A DNA stretch of 64,000 nt from Paeniglutamicibacter psychrophenolicus (GCF_030812255.1 NZ_JAUSSH010000020.1:1-64000); one strand, 5' to 3'. Positions 26,656-35,507 are shown, numbered from the stretch's first letter. Numbers and translations are program-made. Notes: a model not told the origin generated them from the sequence alone.

Positions 26656-27654
26656 CTAGACGGCCGCGGCCTCGAGACGGTGGTCATCCTCGTTGGTGCG
26701 CAGGTTGCCGGAGTTGACCATCAGGCCCATCATGTCGAAAACCACGGTCGCCGCAGCCAGCGAGGTGATGTCCGCGTGGTCGTAGGCCGGGGCGACCTCC
26801 ACCACGTCGGCGCCGACGATGTTGATGCCGTTGAGCCCGCGGAGCAGGCGCAGCAGTTCGCGGGAGTGCAGGCCGCCCATTTCGGGGGTGCCGGTACCCG
26901 GGGCGAAGGCCGGGTCCAAGACGTCGATGTCGACCGAGAGGTATACCGGGGTATCGCCCAGGCGCTCGCGCACCTTGGCGATGGCCGCCGGCACTCCAAT
27001 GTCGTCGATGTCGGTGCTGCGGATGATCTGGAAGCCGAATTCGTGGTCCCGCAGGAAGTCGTCCTGGTCGTAGACCGGGCCGCGGATGCCCACGTGCATC
27101 GATTTGTCCTCGATCAGCAGGCCCTCCTCGAAGGCCCGGCGGAACATGGTCCCGTGGGTGATCGGCTCGTCGAAGTAGGTGTCCCAGGTGTCCAGGTGGG
27201 CGTCGAAGTGCAGCAGGGCCACCGGTCCGTGGACCTTGTTGACGGCCCGCAGCATCGGCAGGGCTATGGTGTGGTCCCCGCCGACAGCGATGACCCGCTT
27301 GTCCTTGGCCATGAGGGGCAGGGCCTGCTCCTCGATCTGTTCCACGGCCTTGGCGATGTCGTACGGCGTGCAGGCCACGTCGCCGGCGTCGACGACCTGG
27401 ACGGCCTCGACCGGGGTGACATCGAGCTCCACATGGTAGCCCGGGCGCAGCAGGCGGGAGGCCTCGCGGACCGCGGCGGGGCCGAAGCGGGCGCCGGGGC
27501 GGAAGGACGTGCCGCCATCGAAGGGAACGCCAAGCACCGCGATGTCGTAGTCCGGGACGGCATCGATCTGCGGGAGTCTGGCGAAGGTGCCCAATCCGGC
27601 GAACCGGGGGACCTTGGTGGCTTCGACGGGGCCAATGGGCTGGTGCTTGCTCAT
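26656..27654 (-). CDS. agmatinase/guanidinobutyrase-family ureohydrolase
   Basis: This 332-residue binuclear manganese hydrolase removes urea from a guanidino compound such as agmatine or 4-guanidinobutyrate. The metal-binding motifs are complete: GGDHTIALP, HFDAHLDTW and SVDIDVLDPAFAPGTGTPE. Substrate choice cannot be fixed from these motifs; known Arthrobacter enzymes of this type act on guanidinobutyrate. GAAGGAACC precedes the ATG, which overlaps the stop of the MFS gene (ATGA), so uptake and hydrolysis are coupled. The PucR gene at 29254 is the likely regulator. Confidence 0.93.
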   Translation of the reverse strand: MSKHQPIGPVEATKVPRFAGLGTFARLPQIDAVPDYDIAVLGVPFDGGTSFRPGARFGPAAVREASRLLRPGYHVELDVTPVEAVQVVDAGDVACTPYDIAKAVEQIEEQALPLMAKDKRVIAVGGDHTIALPMLRAVNKVHGPVALLHFDAHLDTWDTYFDEPITHGTMFRRAFEEGLLIEDKSMHVGIRGPVYDQDDFLRDHEFGFQIIRSTDIDDIGVPAAIAKVRERLGDTPVYLSVDIDVLDPAFAPGTGTPEMGGLHSRELLRLLRGLNGINIVGADVVEVAPAYDHADITSLAAATVVFDMMGLMVNSGNLRTNEDDHRLEAAAV

Positions 27655-29048
27655 ACGAGGGTTCCTTCTGCTTTCGTTTCTTTGGTCGTTGCGTTGGTCT
27701 TGGTTTTGTTCGTGGTGCTGCCGCCGGAGATGTCCGCCAGCGAGCGGTTGGCGGTCTCCGGGGCCAGGATGAATGTGGCCACGAGTCCGACCAGGGAGAT
27801 CCCGGCGCCGATCAGCAGGGCGCCAGAGGCGCCGAAGCTGATGATGGCCACCGGCATGAGGTAGGTGCTTGCGGCGGAGCCCACGCGGCTGATCGCGGTG
27901 CCGAAGCCGACCGCGGTGGCCCGGATCTCGGTGGGGAACAGTTCGTTGGGGTACACGACCTCCAGGAAGCTGGAGGCCCCGGAGGCCAGGGCGAAGATCG
28001 CCAGGGCGGTGAACAGCGTCTTGGGGCCAACCCCGGGGACAAAGGCCGGGGCCGCCAGCGCCACCACGATGATGCCGAAGGTCCACAACAGCAGCTTGCG
28101 CCGACCGATGCGCTCGACCAGCCACAGGCCCGGGATGCCGCCGACGACAAAGAGCAGGGAGATCAGCAGGGACCCGCCGTAGAGGTTCGCATCCCCGTCC
28201 AGGCCAAAGGAGGCAAGCAGCTCCGGGGCGAAGGTGTAGACCGCGAAGAGCGGGATTACCTGGGCAGTCCAGAAGATGGAGACGAAAAGCGTGCGGCGCC
28301 AAAACTTCTTGTTGAAGATGTCGGTGAAGGTTGCCGCGCGCTTGCCGGTGTCTTCGTCCTCACCGAGGGAATCGACGTCGTAGTCGTTGCCGTAGACCTT
28401 TTTGATCACGGTGCGGGCCTCGTCGACCCGGCCGCGGGAGAGCAGCCACCGCGGGGACTCCGGGGTGCCCAGGCGGAAGAGCAGGGTGATCACGGCAAAG
28501 ATCGCGGGGCTGGCAAGCATCCAGCGCCAGGCGTCCGGTCCGAAGCCGCGCATCGCGTAACCGACGGCGAAGGCCGCCGCGGCACCCACGGCCCACACCA
28601 CGAAGGTGGCCCCGAGCAGGCGGCCGCGGTGCTTGCGGGGGAGGAACTCGGCCAGCAGCGAGGTGGCAATCGGGTAGTCGGCGCCGATGGCCACGCCGAG
28701 CAGGAAGCGCCAGATCACCAACTGCCAGATGTCCGTGGAGAAGGCGCTGAGGATGGAGAAGGCGGCCAGGGCGAGCAGGTCCAGGATGTACATGGTGTGG
28801 CGGCCGACCTTGTCGGTCACCCAACCGAAGACCCCGCCGCCAAAGAAGATCCCGACCAGGCTGGCTGCGCCGACCATGCCGATTTCCTTGGGGCCGAGGT
28901 CCAGGGCCGGGGTCATGGTGATCAGCGCGATCCCGATAATGGACAGCGCGTAGCCGTCGATAAAGGGGCCGCCGGAGGAAAACACGGTCAGCTTCTTGTG
29001 GAACCGCGTCAGTGGCGCATCGTCAATGAGGCGAACGGAGGTGCTCAT
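27651..29048 (-). CDS. MFS transporter of the ureohydrolase operon
   Basis: This 465-residue, 12-helix major facilitator of the sugar-porter-like group has GWVTDKVGRHTMYILDLLAL between helices 2 and 3, WRFLLGVAIGADYPIATSLL in helix 4-5 and VVYPNELFPTEIRATAVG in the second half. These sequences are typical of metabolite:H+ symporters. The ATG at 29048 leaves a normal cytoplasmic head; the 20 extra codons of the open frame are not family-like. It is the first gene of the operon and probably imports the guanidino substrate. Confidence 0.88.
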   Translation of the reverse strand: MSTSVRLIDDAPLTRFHKKLTVFSSGGPFIDGYALSIIGIALITMTPALDLGPKEIGMVGAASLVGIFFGGGVFGWVTDKVGRHTMYILDLLALAAFSILSAFSTDIWQLVIWRFLLGVAIGADYPIATSLLAEFLPRKHRGRLLGATFVVWAVGAAAAFAVGYAMRGFGPDAWRWMLASPAIFAVITLLFRLGTPESPRWLLSRGRVDEARTVIKKVYGNDYDVDSLGEDEDTGKRAATFTDIFNKKFWRRTLFVSIFWTAQVIPLFAVYTFAPELLASFGLDGDANLYGGSLLISLLFVVGGIPGLWLVERIGRRKLLLWTFGIIVVALAAPAFVPGVGPKTLFTALAIFALASGASSFLEVVYPNELFPTEIRATAVGFGTAISRVGSAASTYLMPVAIISFGASGALLIGAGISLVGLVATFILAPETANRSLADISGGSTTNKTKTNATTKETKAEGTLV

Positions 29049-29143
29049 TGCGGGCTCTTTTCTCTCTAGGTGCCCGGGTAATCCGGGCTGGCTTGTGGTG
29101 TGTTTCAATCATTCGTGATCGGCGTCACGGCGACAATCGACAA

Positions 29144-29163
29144 GTGTCAACTTTCGCAGACAC
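29144..29163. promoter_or_regulatory. candidate operator between MFS and PucR genes
   Basis: GTGTC-N10-GACAC is an inverted repeat in the divergent 200-base intergenic region, 95 bases from the MFS start and 90 from the PucR start. It is a plausible regulator site, but the arms are only five bases. Confidence 0.35.
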
Positions 29164-29253
29164 GCACTAGACATTTGTATGAGAGTTCACGTTTGATGGA
29201 CGGGTGCCCGGCGGCAATGCGTTGGACGCCGGAAAGTGGAAGGGGAATGCCCA

Positions 29254-30768
29254 ATGGCCATGACGGTCAAGGAACTGCTGGACGAGCCGCAGCTGGGTCT
29301 GCGGCTGCTGGCCGGCGCGGACGGGCTGGGGCATCCGGTCACCTGGTCCCACACCTCGGACCTGCCCCAGCTCTGGGAATGGGTCTCGCCAGGGGTGCTG
29401 CTGATGACCAACGGGCTCTCGATCCCCGCCGAGCCCGAGGCACAGGTCCATTTGGCCCGATCACTGGTGGCGGCCGGCGCGGTCGCCTTGGCGGTCGGCG
29501 AGAAGATGCATGCCCCGGAGTTCTCCGATCAATTCCTCGCGGCCTGCGATGCACTTCCGCTTCCCTTGGTCTCGGTTCCCTACCCGTTGCCCTTCATGGC
29601 CATTTCGCGGTCCATTGCCGAAGCGAGCCTGCTCGAGGAATCACGGCGGATCAAGCAAACCGCCCGCATCTACGACCTGCTGCGCAAGGCGACGACGCCG
29701 GGGGAGACCTGGAGCCAGCTGCTGGCGGGGATCGGCAAGGAAATCGGCGCGCGGCTCTACGTGGTGGATGACCGCTGCCAACATCCCTGGCAACCCGGCG
29801 ACGCAGCCCTGCCCGAGGACGTGTTGGTGCGGGTGCGGAAGGTCACCTCCGAATCCACTGCGGAGACCCGGCACTTTCTGTGGACCGTTGATGGCGGGGA
29901 ATCCATGTTGATCATGGAAATTCCGACCCATCCGCATGCACTGCTGGTCATCTTGCCCGAAGACCGAAGGCAGCCGGACGGGGTGGTCTTGTTGCACTCG
30001 GCCACCGTACTGGGGCTGGGTCTTTCGCGTTCGGCCCTGGCAATGGAAAGCCGCTACCGCTCCGGCGGCGAATTCCTGCTGCAGTCCTTTGAGGGACGCA
30101 TCGGGGCCGCCGAGGCCGCCCGCCGCCTCGAGGATTTCGGGTTTACGGCCGGCGACCTGCGTCTGCTTTCGATCCCGGCCCAGGCGGAGGTCGGTTTGCC
30201 CCAGGTCCACAGCGCGCTGTGGCGCCACGGCATCAACAGCGTCTGCGTGGTGGGCGAGGATAAATTGCATCTGATGGTCTCCGAATATTGCCCGGAGGAC
30301 CAGCTACTGCATGTCTTTGATCCCTCGCTGCCCATCGGAATGAGTACGCCCGTGGGCATCGAGGCGATCGCGCGCGGGTTGCGCGAATCCCTGTGGGCGC
30401 TGGGTCAGGCGACCGCCCGGGGCGTGCGGTGGGTTGGATACTCGGAGGATGCTCCGTGGTTCGGGCTGGGCGGCCATCGCGATGGCGCGGAGCTCGTGCA
30501 GCGGCTGCTGGGTCCGGTGATTGAGCATGACCGGCTCAATGGAACGGATTTCATGGCCACGCTGCGCAGTTACCTGGACAACCAGCGTTCGGCCCAGAAG
30601 GTCGCCGCGCTGCTTTTTGTCCACCGGCAAACCATCATCTACCGCATCCGCAAGATCAGCGAACTCACCGGCCTTGATATGGCCGAAACCTCGGCGGTCG
30701 CCCAGCTGTGGCTGGCGTTCCAGGTGCACGAGGCCATGGGCTCGGGGGAGCGTGTACCGCGCGGGTGA
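29254..30768 (+). CDS. PucR family transcriptional regulator
   Basis: This 504-residue regulator has the PucR layout. The N-terminal PucR domain (about 1-120) contains TVKELLDEPQLGLRLLAGAD and WVSPGVLLMTNGL. A central GGDEF-like/CdaR region (about 290-400) follows. The C-terminal HTH_30 has SAQKVAALLFVHRQTIIYR and RKISELTGLDM. PucR proteins sense a catabolite and switch the neighbouring pathway. The ATG at 29254 is eight bases after AAGGGG. It faces the MFS-ureohydrolase operon and is most likely its regulator. Confidence 0.92.
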   Translation: MAMTVKELLDEPQLGLRLLAGADGLGHPVTWSHTSDLPQLWEWVSPGVLLMTNGLSIPAEPEAQVHLARSLVAAGAVALAVGEKMHAPEFSDQFLAACDALPLPLVSVPYPLPFMAISRSIAEASLLEESRRIKQTARIYDLLRKATTPGETWSQLLAGIGKEIGARLYVVDDRCQHPWQPGDAALPEDVLVRVRKVTSESTAETRHFLWTVDGGESMLIMEIPTHPHALLVILPEDRRQPDGVVLLHSATVLGLGLSRSALAMESRYRSGGEFLLQSFEGRIGAAEAARRLEDFGFTAGDLRLLSIPAQAEVGLPQVHSALWRHGINSVCVVGEDKLHLMVSEYCPEDQLLHVFDPSLPIGMSTPVGIEAIARGLRESLWALGQATARGVRWVGYSEDAPWFGLGGHRDGAELVQRLLGPVIEHDRLNGTDFMATLRSYLDNQRSAQKVAALLFVHRQTIIYRIRKISELTGLDMAETSAVAQLWLAFQVHEAMGSGERVPRG

Positions 30769-30821
30769 AACTCCGCCGTGTTTCTCTCGCCCAATATCGG
30801 TGGCTACCGGGAGCCGTGGGT

Positions 30822-30965
30822 TTATCCGAAGTTGTCAACGTGTGTGGCACGGGCTGCGGTGTCGATGCGGACCTTGCGCAGCGGGTCGATCGGGTTCGAG
30901 GCGAGCACGCCGGCGGTGATCACGATGACCATCACGTTCAGGTGCAATGCCGCATCCGCCCAGCC
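30822..30965 (-). pseudogene. duplicated C-terminal fragment of the PadR partner protein
   Basis: The 47 codons starting GWADAALHLNVMVIVITAGV and ending before a stop at 30822 match the last segment of the intact gene at 31066-32061 (GWANADLQLNATIIVVTAGV, then DSLRKLPGDAAA). Only this tail is present, about 100 bases beyond the end of the intact gene and on the same strand. It is best read as the remnant of a tandem duplicate whose 5' part was deleted. Confidence 0.7.
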
Positions 30966-31065
30966 GTGCCTGCCTACCGATGGTTCTCGGCTGCCGGCGG
31001 CGTGATGCCGAATCGGAGGATTGCCAAATGGGCTGCGGATGATCGTGGTTCGGCATGATGAAGGC

Positions 31066-32061
31066 TCAGCCCGGTATGGCCGGGCCCTGACCCGGGGTGC
31101 CGAGTGCCAGCGCCGCGGCGTCGCCCGGGAGCTTGCGCAGCGAATCCACCACGTCCCAGAGGACAACTCCGGCGGTCACCACGATGATGGTGGCGTTGAG
31201 CTGGAGGTCTGCGTTGGCCCATCCCGCATCAACGAGTCGCTGCACGAACGCGGGTTCCAGCAGGGACCCGGCCGCGGCCAGCCAGATCACCGGAACGGCA
31301 AAGAGCAGGTTCAGTGCCGCGTTTACGAAAACGAACTTCAAGGACCAGCCACCGGCACGGTAGCGCAGGATTTCCAGCACGGCCATCGCCAGCATCGCGG
31401 CCAGCAGCACCGGAATCCAGGATTGCCACAATCCCGGGTCCAGGGTCGGAATCGGAGAGCCGTCCGAGGAAGTGAAGGGCGAGCGGAAATGCTGCCACGG
31501 CAGGTATGCGGCAACGCCCAGGGCAAGCAGCACCGAGACCACGGTGTCGCCCAAACGTGCCCGGCCGGTCGGGGAATCCGGCAGCATCGAGGGGTCCCAC
31601 TTGGGGTGCATGACCTTGGACCCGGGGCTGCGCTCGATGATCGCGAAAACGACGGTGACCCAGAAGGCCAGCTGCATCGCCAGCTGCAGCAGTGTCGTCA
31701 CCGCCGCTGCGGCGACCTGCCCTGCGTCGGCGCCGGTGAGCAGCTTGGCCACGATCACTGCGATCGTGGCGATCGGCAGCACCGTGGCGGCCAGGACCTT
31801 GAGCAGGCGGACGTAGGTGGGGAAGTGGTCTGGGCCGATCAGGTGCAGCGGCCTGTTGGAGTAGTCCGCGGCCAGGCGCATCGGGTCCCCGAGCTCGAGC
31901 AGCGCCGAACGTTCTGCTTCCTCCGGGGTGGCGCCGGCGTCGAGCTTCGCTTCGCTCAGGTCAGCGATGGCGGCGGCGACTTCGGCCTCGACATCGCTTC
32001 GCTGGGAATCGGGGACGGCGCGGGAGACCGCGGTGATGTAGCGGCTGGTGAGGGTGCTCAT
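31066..32061 (-). CDS. membrane protein partnered with PadR (HAAS/permease-prefix type)
   Basis: This 331-residue protein has an N-terminal region of about 75 residues of the HAAS/permease-prefix type (STLTSRYITAVSRAVPDSQR, then ALLELGDPMRLAADYSNRP). Seven to eight hydrophobic helices follow to about residue 310. Such proteins are typically encoded with a PadR regulator and are thought to act as envelope-stress or signal membrane partners. The ATG at 32061 overlaps the PadR stop (ATGA). A tail duplicate lies just downstream. Confidence 0.85.
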   Translation of the reverse strand: MSTLTSRYITAVSRAVPDSQRSDVEAEVAAAIADLSEAKLDAGATPEEAERSALLELGDPMRLAADYSNRPLHLIGPDHFPTYVRLLKVLAATVLPIATIAVIVAKLLTGADAGQVAAAAVTTLLQLAMQLAFWVTVVFAIIERSPGSKVMHPKWDPSMLPDSPTGRARLGDTVVSVLLALGVAAYLPWQHFRSPFTSSDGSPIPTLDPGLWQSWIPVLLAAMLAMAVLEILRYRAGGWSLKFVFVNAALNLLFAVPVIWLAAAGSLLEPAFVQRLVDAGWANADLQLNATIIVVTAGVVLWDVVDSLRKLPGDAAALALGTPGQGPAIPG

Positions 32062-32420
32062 GGCAACTCCTTGAGGGCTTTCCTTGGGTCGGTGGTGCGC
32101 AGGTTGTTGAGGGATCCGGCCAACGCGTTCCATTCGGATTCGAGCCGCTTGAGCAGTGCCCGTCCGCTGTCGCTGGTCTTGTACATCTTGCGGGGACGGG
32201 ATTCGGTGGTGTCCCACTCGGCTTCGAGCAGCCCCTGCCTTTCCAGACGGCGGAGCAGGGGGTAGAGGGTGTTGGCATCCACGCTCAGGCCGGAATGTTC
32301 CAGCACCGCCAGCAGTCCGTAGCCGTAGCCGGGGGTTTCAAGCGTTGCCAGCGCGGCCATTACAACCGTGCCGCGGCGCAGCTCCTGCTGGTGTCCGGCC
32401 AGCACGTCCTCGTCAATCAT
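32058..32420 (-). CDS. PadR family transcriptional regulator
   Basis: The 120-residue protein has a winged helix-turn-helix (YGYGLLAVLEHSGLSVDANT, then LYPLLRRLERQGLL) and a short dimerisation helix (SGRALLKRLESEWNALA). PadR proteins repress their own operon and a membrane partner. The predicted -10 box lies only seven bases before the ATG, so the message is probably leaderless. A near-perfect 21-bp palindrome inside the promoter is the obvious autoregulatory site. Confidence 0.93.
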   Translation of the reverse strand: MIDEDVLAGHQQELRRGTVVMAALATLETPGYGYGLLAVLEHSGLSVDANTLYPLLRRLERQGLLEAEWDTTESRPRKMYKTSDSGRALLKRLESEWNALAGSLNNLRTTDPRKALKELP

Positions 32421-32427
32421 GCTTCAC

Positions 32428-32457
32428 ACGATACTGTGTCAGACACACTATTGTCAA
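32428..32457 (-). promoter_or_regulatory. PadR operon promoter with embedded operator
   Basis: Minus strand: TTGACA (32457-32452), 18-base spacer, TATCGT (32433-32428). The palindrome ATAGTGTGTC-T-GACACAGTAT (32451-32431) fills the spacer and touches the -10 box. Transcription would start at or next to the ATG at 32420. The arrangement predicts tight autorepression. Confidence 0.78.
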
Positions 32458-32565
32458 TGGAAAGGAAGGGTGTCCTTTTGTCCCTGCCTTCTGGGGTGCC
32501 CCGGGTTCTTGCCTGCTTGAAGGCGGAAGGTTTGGTGGCACGCGAGTGGTGCCGCCGCGGCGCGG

Positions 32566-33210
32566 TCAGCGATGCTGTTTTTGGTTTCGCGTGTGTGGTC
32601 GCGCCTTCAGTCCCAGCAGGAGCATGGCTATCACGGAGCCGATTGCCGCTGCGCCCCCATGCAGGTCCCCGCCCACCAGCAACACGGCTGCAGCGGCCAA
32701 CCCGACCACCGAGGCCATCCTTGCCGTGAGGTGCGTGCCGATCCAGGCGCGCACCAGAAGGGAAGCGGCAAGCCCGAAGACCGCCACCGAGTTCCCCGCC
32801 CCGACCGGTTGGACCAGGAATCCCCACAGCTGGGCACCGATTCCCGCGCCCAGGGCAATGACCAGCCAGCGGCGGGTTCCCCATGCGTGCTCTGCCATCG
32901 AGCCGATCCACGCAAGGGCGGCAAGATTGGTGATCGCCGCGGGCCATCCGCCGTCCTGCACGACCAATGCCGTGACGATGCGCCAGGGTTGCGCCGCCGC
33001 GGCGCCGGCCCCCTGCCGTTCCAGTGCTTCCAGCAGGCCCGGTGCCAGAGTCAGCTGCAGCAGCGACGGAATCCCGATGACGAGCAGCGCCGCGACCGTG
33101 GCCACCGGCCTGAAACGGGACGCCTGGGTCCGCGGTGGGCCGAACTGCCACGCGGCAGAGGCGGCGCCCAGCACCGCCACATAGCAGCCGATCGCCAGCG
33201 CCGTGCTCAT
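32566..33210 (-). CDS. rhomboid-like intramembrane protein
   Basis: This 214-residue protein has five to six transmembrane helices and looks like a rhomboid-family serine protease. The candidate nucleophile is Ser141 in AGNSVAVFGLAAS (family GxSxxxxGL), and the candidate base is His184 in DLHGGAAAIG (family HxxGxxxG). The usual Arg in the L1 loop is not clear, so activity is uncertain. Its ATG overlaps the stop of the upstream gene (ATGA). Confidence 0.7.
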   Translation of the reverse strand: MSTALAIGCYVAVLGAASAAWQFGPPRTQASRFRPVATVAALLVIGIPSLLQLTLAPGLLEALERQGAGAAAAQPWRIVTALVVQDGGWPAAITNLAALAWIGSMAEHAWGTRRWLVIALGAGIGAQLWGFLVQPVGAGNSVAVFGLAASLLVRAWIGTHLTARMASVVGLAAAAVLLVGGDLHGGAAAIGSVIAMLLLGLKARPHTRNQKQHR

Positions 33211-34175
33211 GGTTCGATGATGCCCGCATCGTGGGCGTAGGGATTGACCGTGTGTTGGTGGAACGGGGCGAACCAGTGGGCGACATCCAGGTTCACGATC
33301 CGCAGGTGGCCCAGGCTGGAATCGCCGGCGATCCCGTCAAGCCCCGGTTCGTAGAGGAACTCGTGGTCGAGGTCCTCGAACATCAAGTCCTCCAGCATGG
33401 GCCGCCAGCCATCGGGCAGCTCGAGCTCGGGATACATGTCCTGAAGTATCTCCACGCCGTTGAACAGCAGGCGCAGCGCGAGTTCCTGCGCCACGCAGCT
33501 GGGGGAGGAGAAGCCTGTGAGCAGGCTGGTTCCCAGGTCCATGGTGACCGCCAGGTATCGCTGGGCAAAGAGCGGGGTGTAGTGCATCCGGTAGAGCTCG
33601 GGCAACTCGGCCAGGCACGCGGCGTCCTCGATCCCGGCCATGCCGGTGCGCAGCATCGTGATGTCCTCAAGGAGCTGATCGACAAGCACCTCGTAGGACC
33701 ACAGCAGTGCACCTGCGAGCATCGGGTTCGGCTTGAAGTCCTCCGCGTCGGGGTCGCCGTCCTCGAATTCCTTGGCGTAGTCCTCCAGGGCCAGGATGCG
33801 CACCTTCGAGCCCAGCGCCGCGAATCGCTCGATCGTCGAAACCCCGGGGGATGGAGCCGCTTGGTCTTGCCGTTCTCCCGTGGTGGTGGGAGGTTCTTCG
33901 AGTTCGAATGCCTCGGTCGGGTCCTCGGAGACCGAGAACCGGGATTCGGTGATCTTGATTCCCGGGACACCGGCGGCCAGGTGTTCGGGATCCAGGGCCA
34001 TGGACAGCGCCGAAGTGTGCCCGTGGCGCAGTTCGCCGAGCTCGTCTTGCAGCATGTCCGGGTCATCGGCGTAGTCCGCGCGCATCAATGCCTCGGCGTG
34101 GGCCTTCAGGGCCGCCTTGTCGACGACCTTCACGACGAGTTCGATGCTGACCGTGTGCTTTTCGCTTTTCGCCAT
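33207..34175 (-). CDS. soluble protein of unknown function, coupled to the rhomboid-like gene
   Basis: The 322-residue protein is acidic and has no transmembrane segment or signal peptide. It begins MAKSEKHTVSIELVVKVVDK, has a low-complexity Thr/Pro linker near 100-115, and then a helical region with WSYEVLVDQLLEDITML and LALRLLFNGVEILQDMYPE. I do not recognise a family. ATGA overlap with the rhomboid-like gene suggests a joint function, perhaps as substrate or adaptor, but this is conjecture. Confidence 0.75.
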   Translation of the reverse strand: MAKSEKHTVSIELVVKVVDKAALKAHAEALMRADYADDPDMLQDELGELRHGHTSALSMALDPEHLAAGVPGIKITESRFSVSEDPTEAFELEEPPTTTGERQDQAAPSPGVSTIERFAALGSKVRILALEDYAKEFEDGDPDAEDFKPNPMLAGALLWSYEVLVDQLLEDITMLRTGMAGIEDAACLAELPELYRMHYTPLFAQRYLAVTMDLGTSLLTGFSSPSCVAQELALRLLFNGVEILQDMYPELELPDGWRPMLEDLMFEDLDHEFLYEPGLDGIAGDSSLGHLRIVNLDVAHWFAPFHQHTVNPYAHDAGIIEP

Positions 34176-34270
34176 GCCACGAGCGTATCCGCGGGCGGAC
34201 CGGATTGACCATGGTCGCCGGGGCGCAATCCGCTTCCCTTCTTTTTGGACGTGATTTACGAAACTAAAGG

Positions 34271-34303
34271 TTGTAGCTTCAAGTAAGCGGTGTCATACTT
34301 GAA
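34271..34303 (+). promoter_or_regulatory. VOC gene promoter and operator
   Basis: TTGTAG (34271-34276) and CATACT (34294-34299) are 17 bases apart. Overlapping both is a perfect inverted repeat, TTCAAGTA-N10-TACTTGAA (34278-34303). This is the size and position of a MarR- or HxlR-type repressor site. No such regulator gene is adjacent. Confidence 0.72.
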
Positions 34304-34343
34304 CCAAGACCAATCCAACGCCTGACTCCAAGGAGTAACCACC

Positions 34344-35216
34344 ATGGGCAAGACCACCCAGGATCAACTTTCCGCCGAACTGGCCATGGGCACCGTCATG
34401 CTCAAGGTCGGGGACATGAAGAAGATGAGCGACTATTACCAGAAGGCCCTGGGCCTTGAGGTGCTCTCCGAGGGGCCGGCCGGAACCGGATTGGGTCGCC
34501 GCGGACTCGAGCTCGTCCACCTTTCCGACGGCAAGGGCCTGGACCTTCCGGGCCGCGGCGAGGCCGGGCTGTTCCACACCGCGCTGCTCTTCGATACCCA
34601 GTCGGACCTGGCCGCCACCGTGCTCTCCGCCGCCCAGTTCGACGGCTCGCTGTTCACCGGCAGCTCCGACCACCTGGTTTCCGAGGCCTTCTACTTCAAC
34701 GACCCCGAGGGCAACGGCATCGAGCTTTACTGGGACCGCCCGCGCGAGACCTGGACCTGGAACGGAAGCACCGTGGCCATGGACACCATCCACCTCGACC
34801 CGAACAACTACCTCAATGCGCACCTGAACGAGGCGGCCGTTTCCGGGCTCGTCCAGGCCAATGCCGGCATCGGCCACGTGCACCTGCAGGTCGGCGACGT
34901 CGCGACCGCCGAGACGTTCTATGTCGACACCCTGGGCTTCGCCAAGACCACCAGCTTCCACGGCCAGGCATTGTTCGTCTCCGCCGGCGGCTACCACCAC
35001 CACATGGCCATGAACGTGTGGAATTCCCGCGGCGCCGGCCCGCGCAAGGACACCCTGGGCTTGGGCGAGGTCGTCATCACCGTGCCCAATGCCGACGAGA
35101 TCGGCGCGCTGGCCGACCGCCTCAAGGTCGCCGGGATCTCCAGCCACCACACCGGAGCCGAGCTGCGCTTCGAGGATCCGTGGCACAACCAGCTGCGCGT
35201 GGCCGTGGGCCAGTAG
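34344..35216 (+). CDS. VOC family two-domain dioxygenase-like protein
   Basis: This 290-residue protein has two vicinal-oxygen-chelate domains (about 12-130 and 170-288) like the extradiol dioxygenase CatE. Metal ligands are likely His in GLFHTALLF and Glu in NGIELYWDRP, with GHVHLQVGD and GGYHHHMAMNVW in the second domain. It may cleave catechol-type rings or detoxify quinones; the substrate is not certain. AAGGAG lies eight bases before the ATG. Its promoter overlaps a strong palindrome, so expression is probably induced by a ligand. Confidence 0.88.
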   Translation: MGKTTQDQLSAELAMGTVMLKVGDMKKMSDYYQKALGLEVLSEGPAGTGLGRRGLELVHLSDGKGLDLPGRGEAGLFHTALLFDTQSDLAATVLSAAQFDGSLFTGSSDHLVSEAFYFNDPEGNGIELYWDRPRETWTWNGSTVAMDTIHLDPNNYLNAHLNEAAVSGLVQANAGIGHVHLQVGDVATAETFYVDTLGFAKTTSFHGQALFVSAGGYHHHMAMNVWNSRGAGPRKDTLGLGEVVITVPNADEIGALADRLKVAGISSHHTGAELRFEDPWHNQLRVAVGQ

Positions 35217-35229
35217 CAAGGGTTTCGTC

Positions 35230-35281
35230 GGAGGGCGGGCCGGGATTGTCGCGTTTTTGCGGTGTCCCCGGCCCGCCCTCC
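35230..35281 (+). terminator. strong hairpin after the VOC gene
   Basis: GGAGGGCGGGCCGGG (35230-35244) pairs exactly with 35267-35281, with a 22-base loop that itself contains CGC/GCG around a T5 run. It lies 14 bases after the VOC stop and should end that transcript. Confidence 0.75.
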
Positions 35282-35507
35282 GTGGTCCCGGCGCATGGTC
35301 AGGTTCCGCCAGTAGGCCTCCGGCCGGCCCGCAGCCCCGGTGCCCCGTGCCCCAGGGTCGGCCGGTAGGCGCTGGGCGGGAGATTGAAGTGTGCGGTAGC
35401 ACCTGGCCGGCAAACCCGTGCGGGAAGCTGCACCGGCGACACCGGCGGCCATGGTCTTGCCAGCAAACGCCCACGAAGGCACAGGGTTCGGTGGCTAGGG
35501 TCGTACG

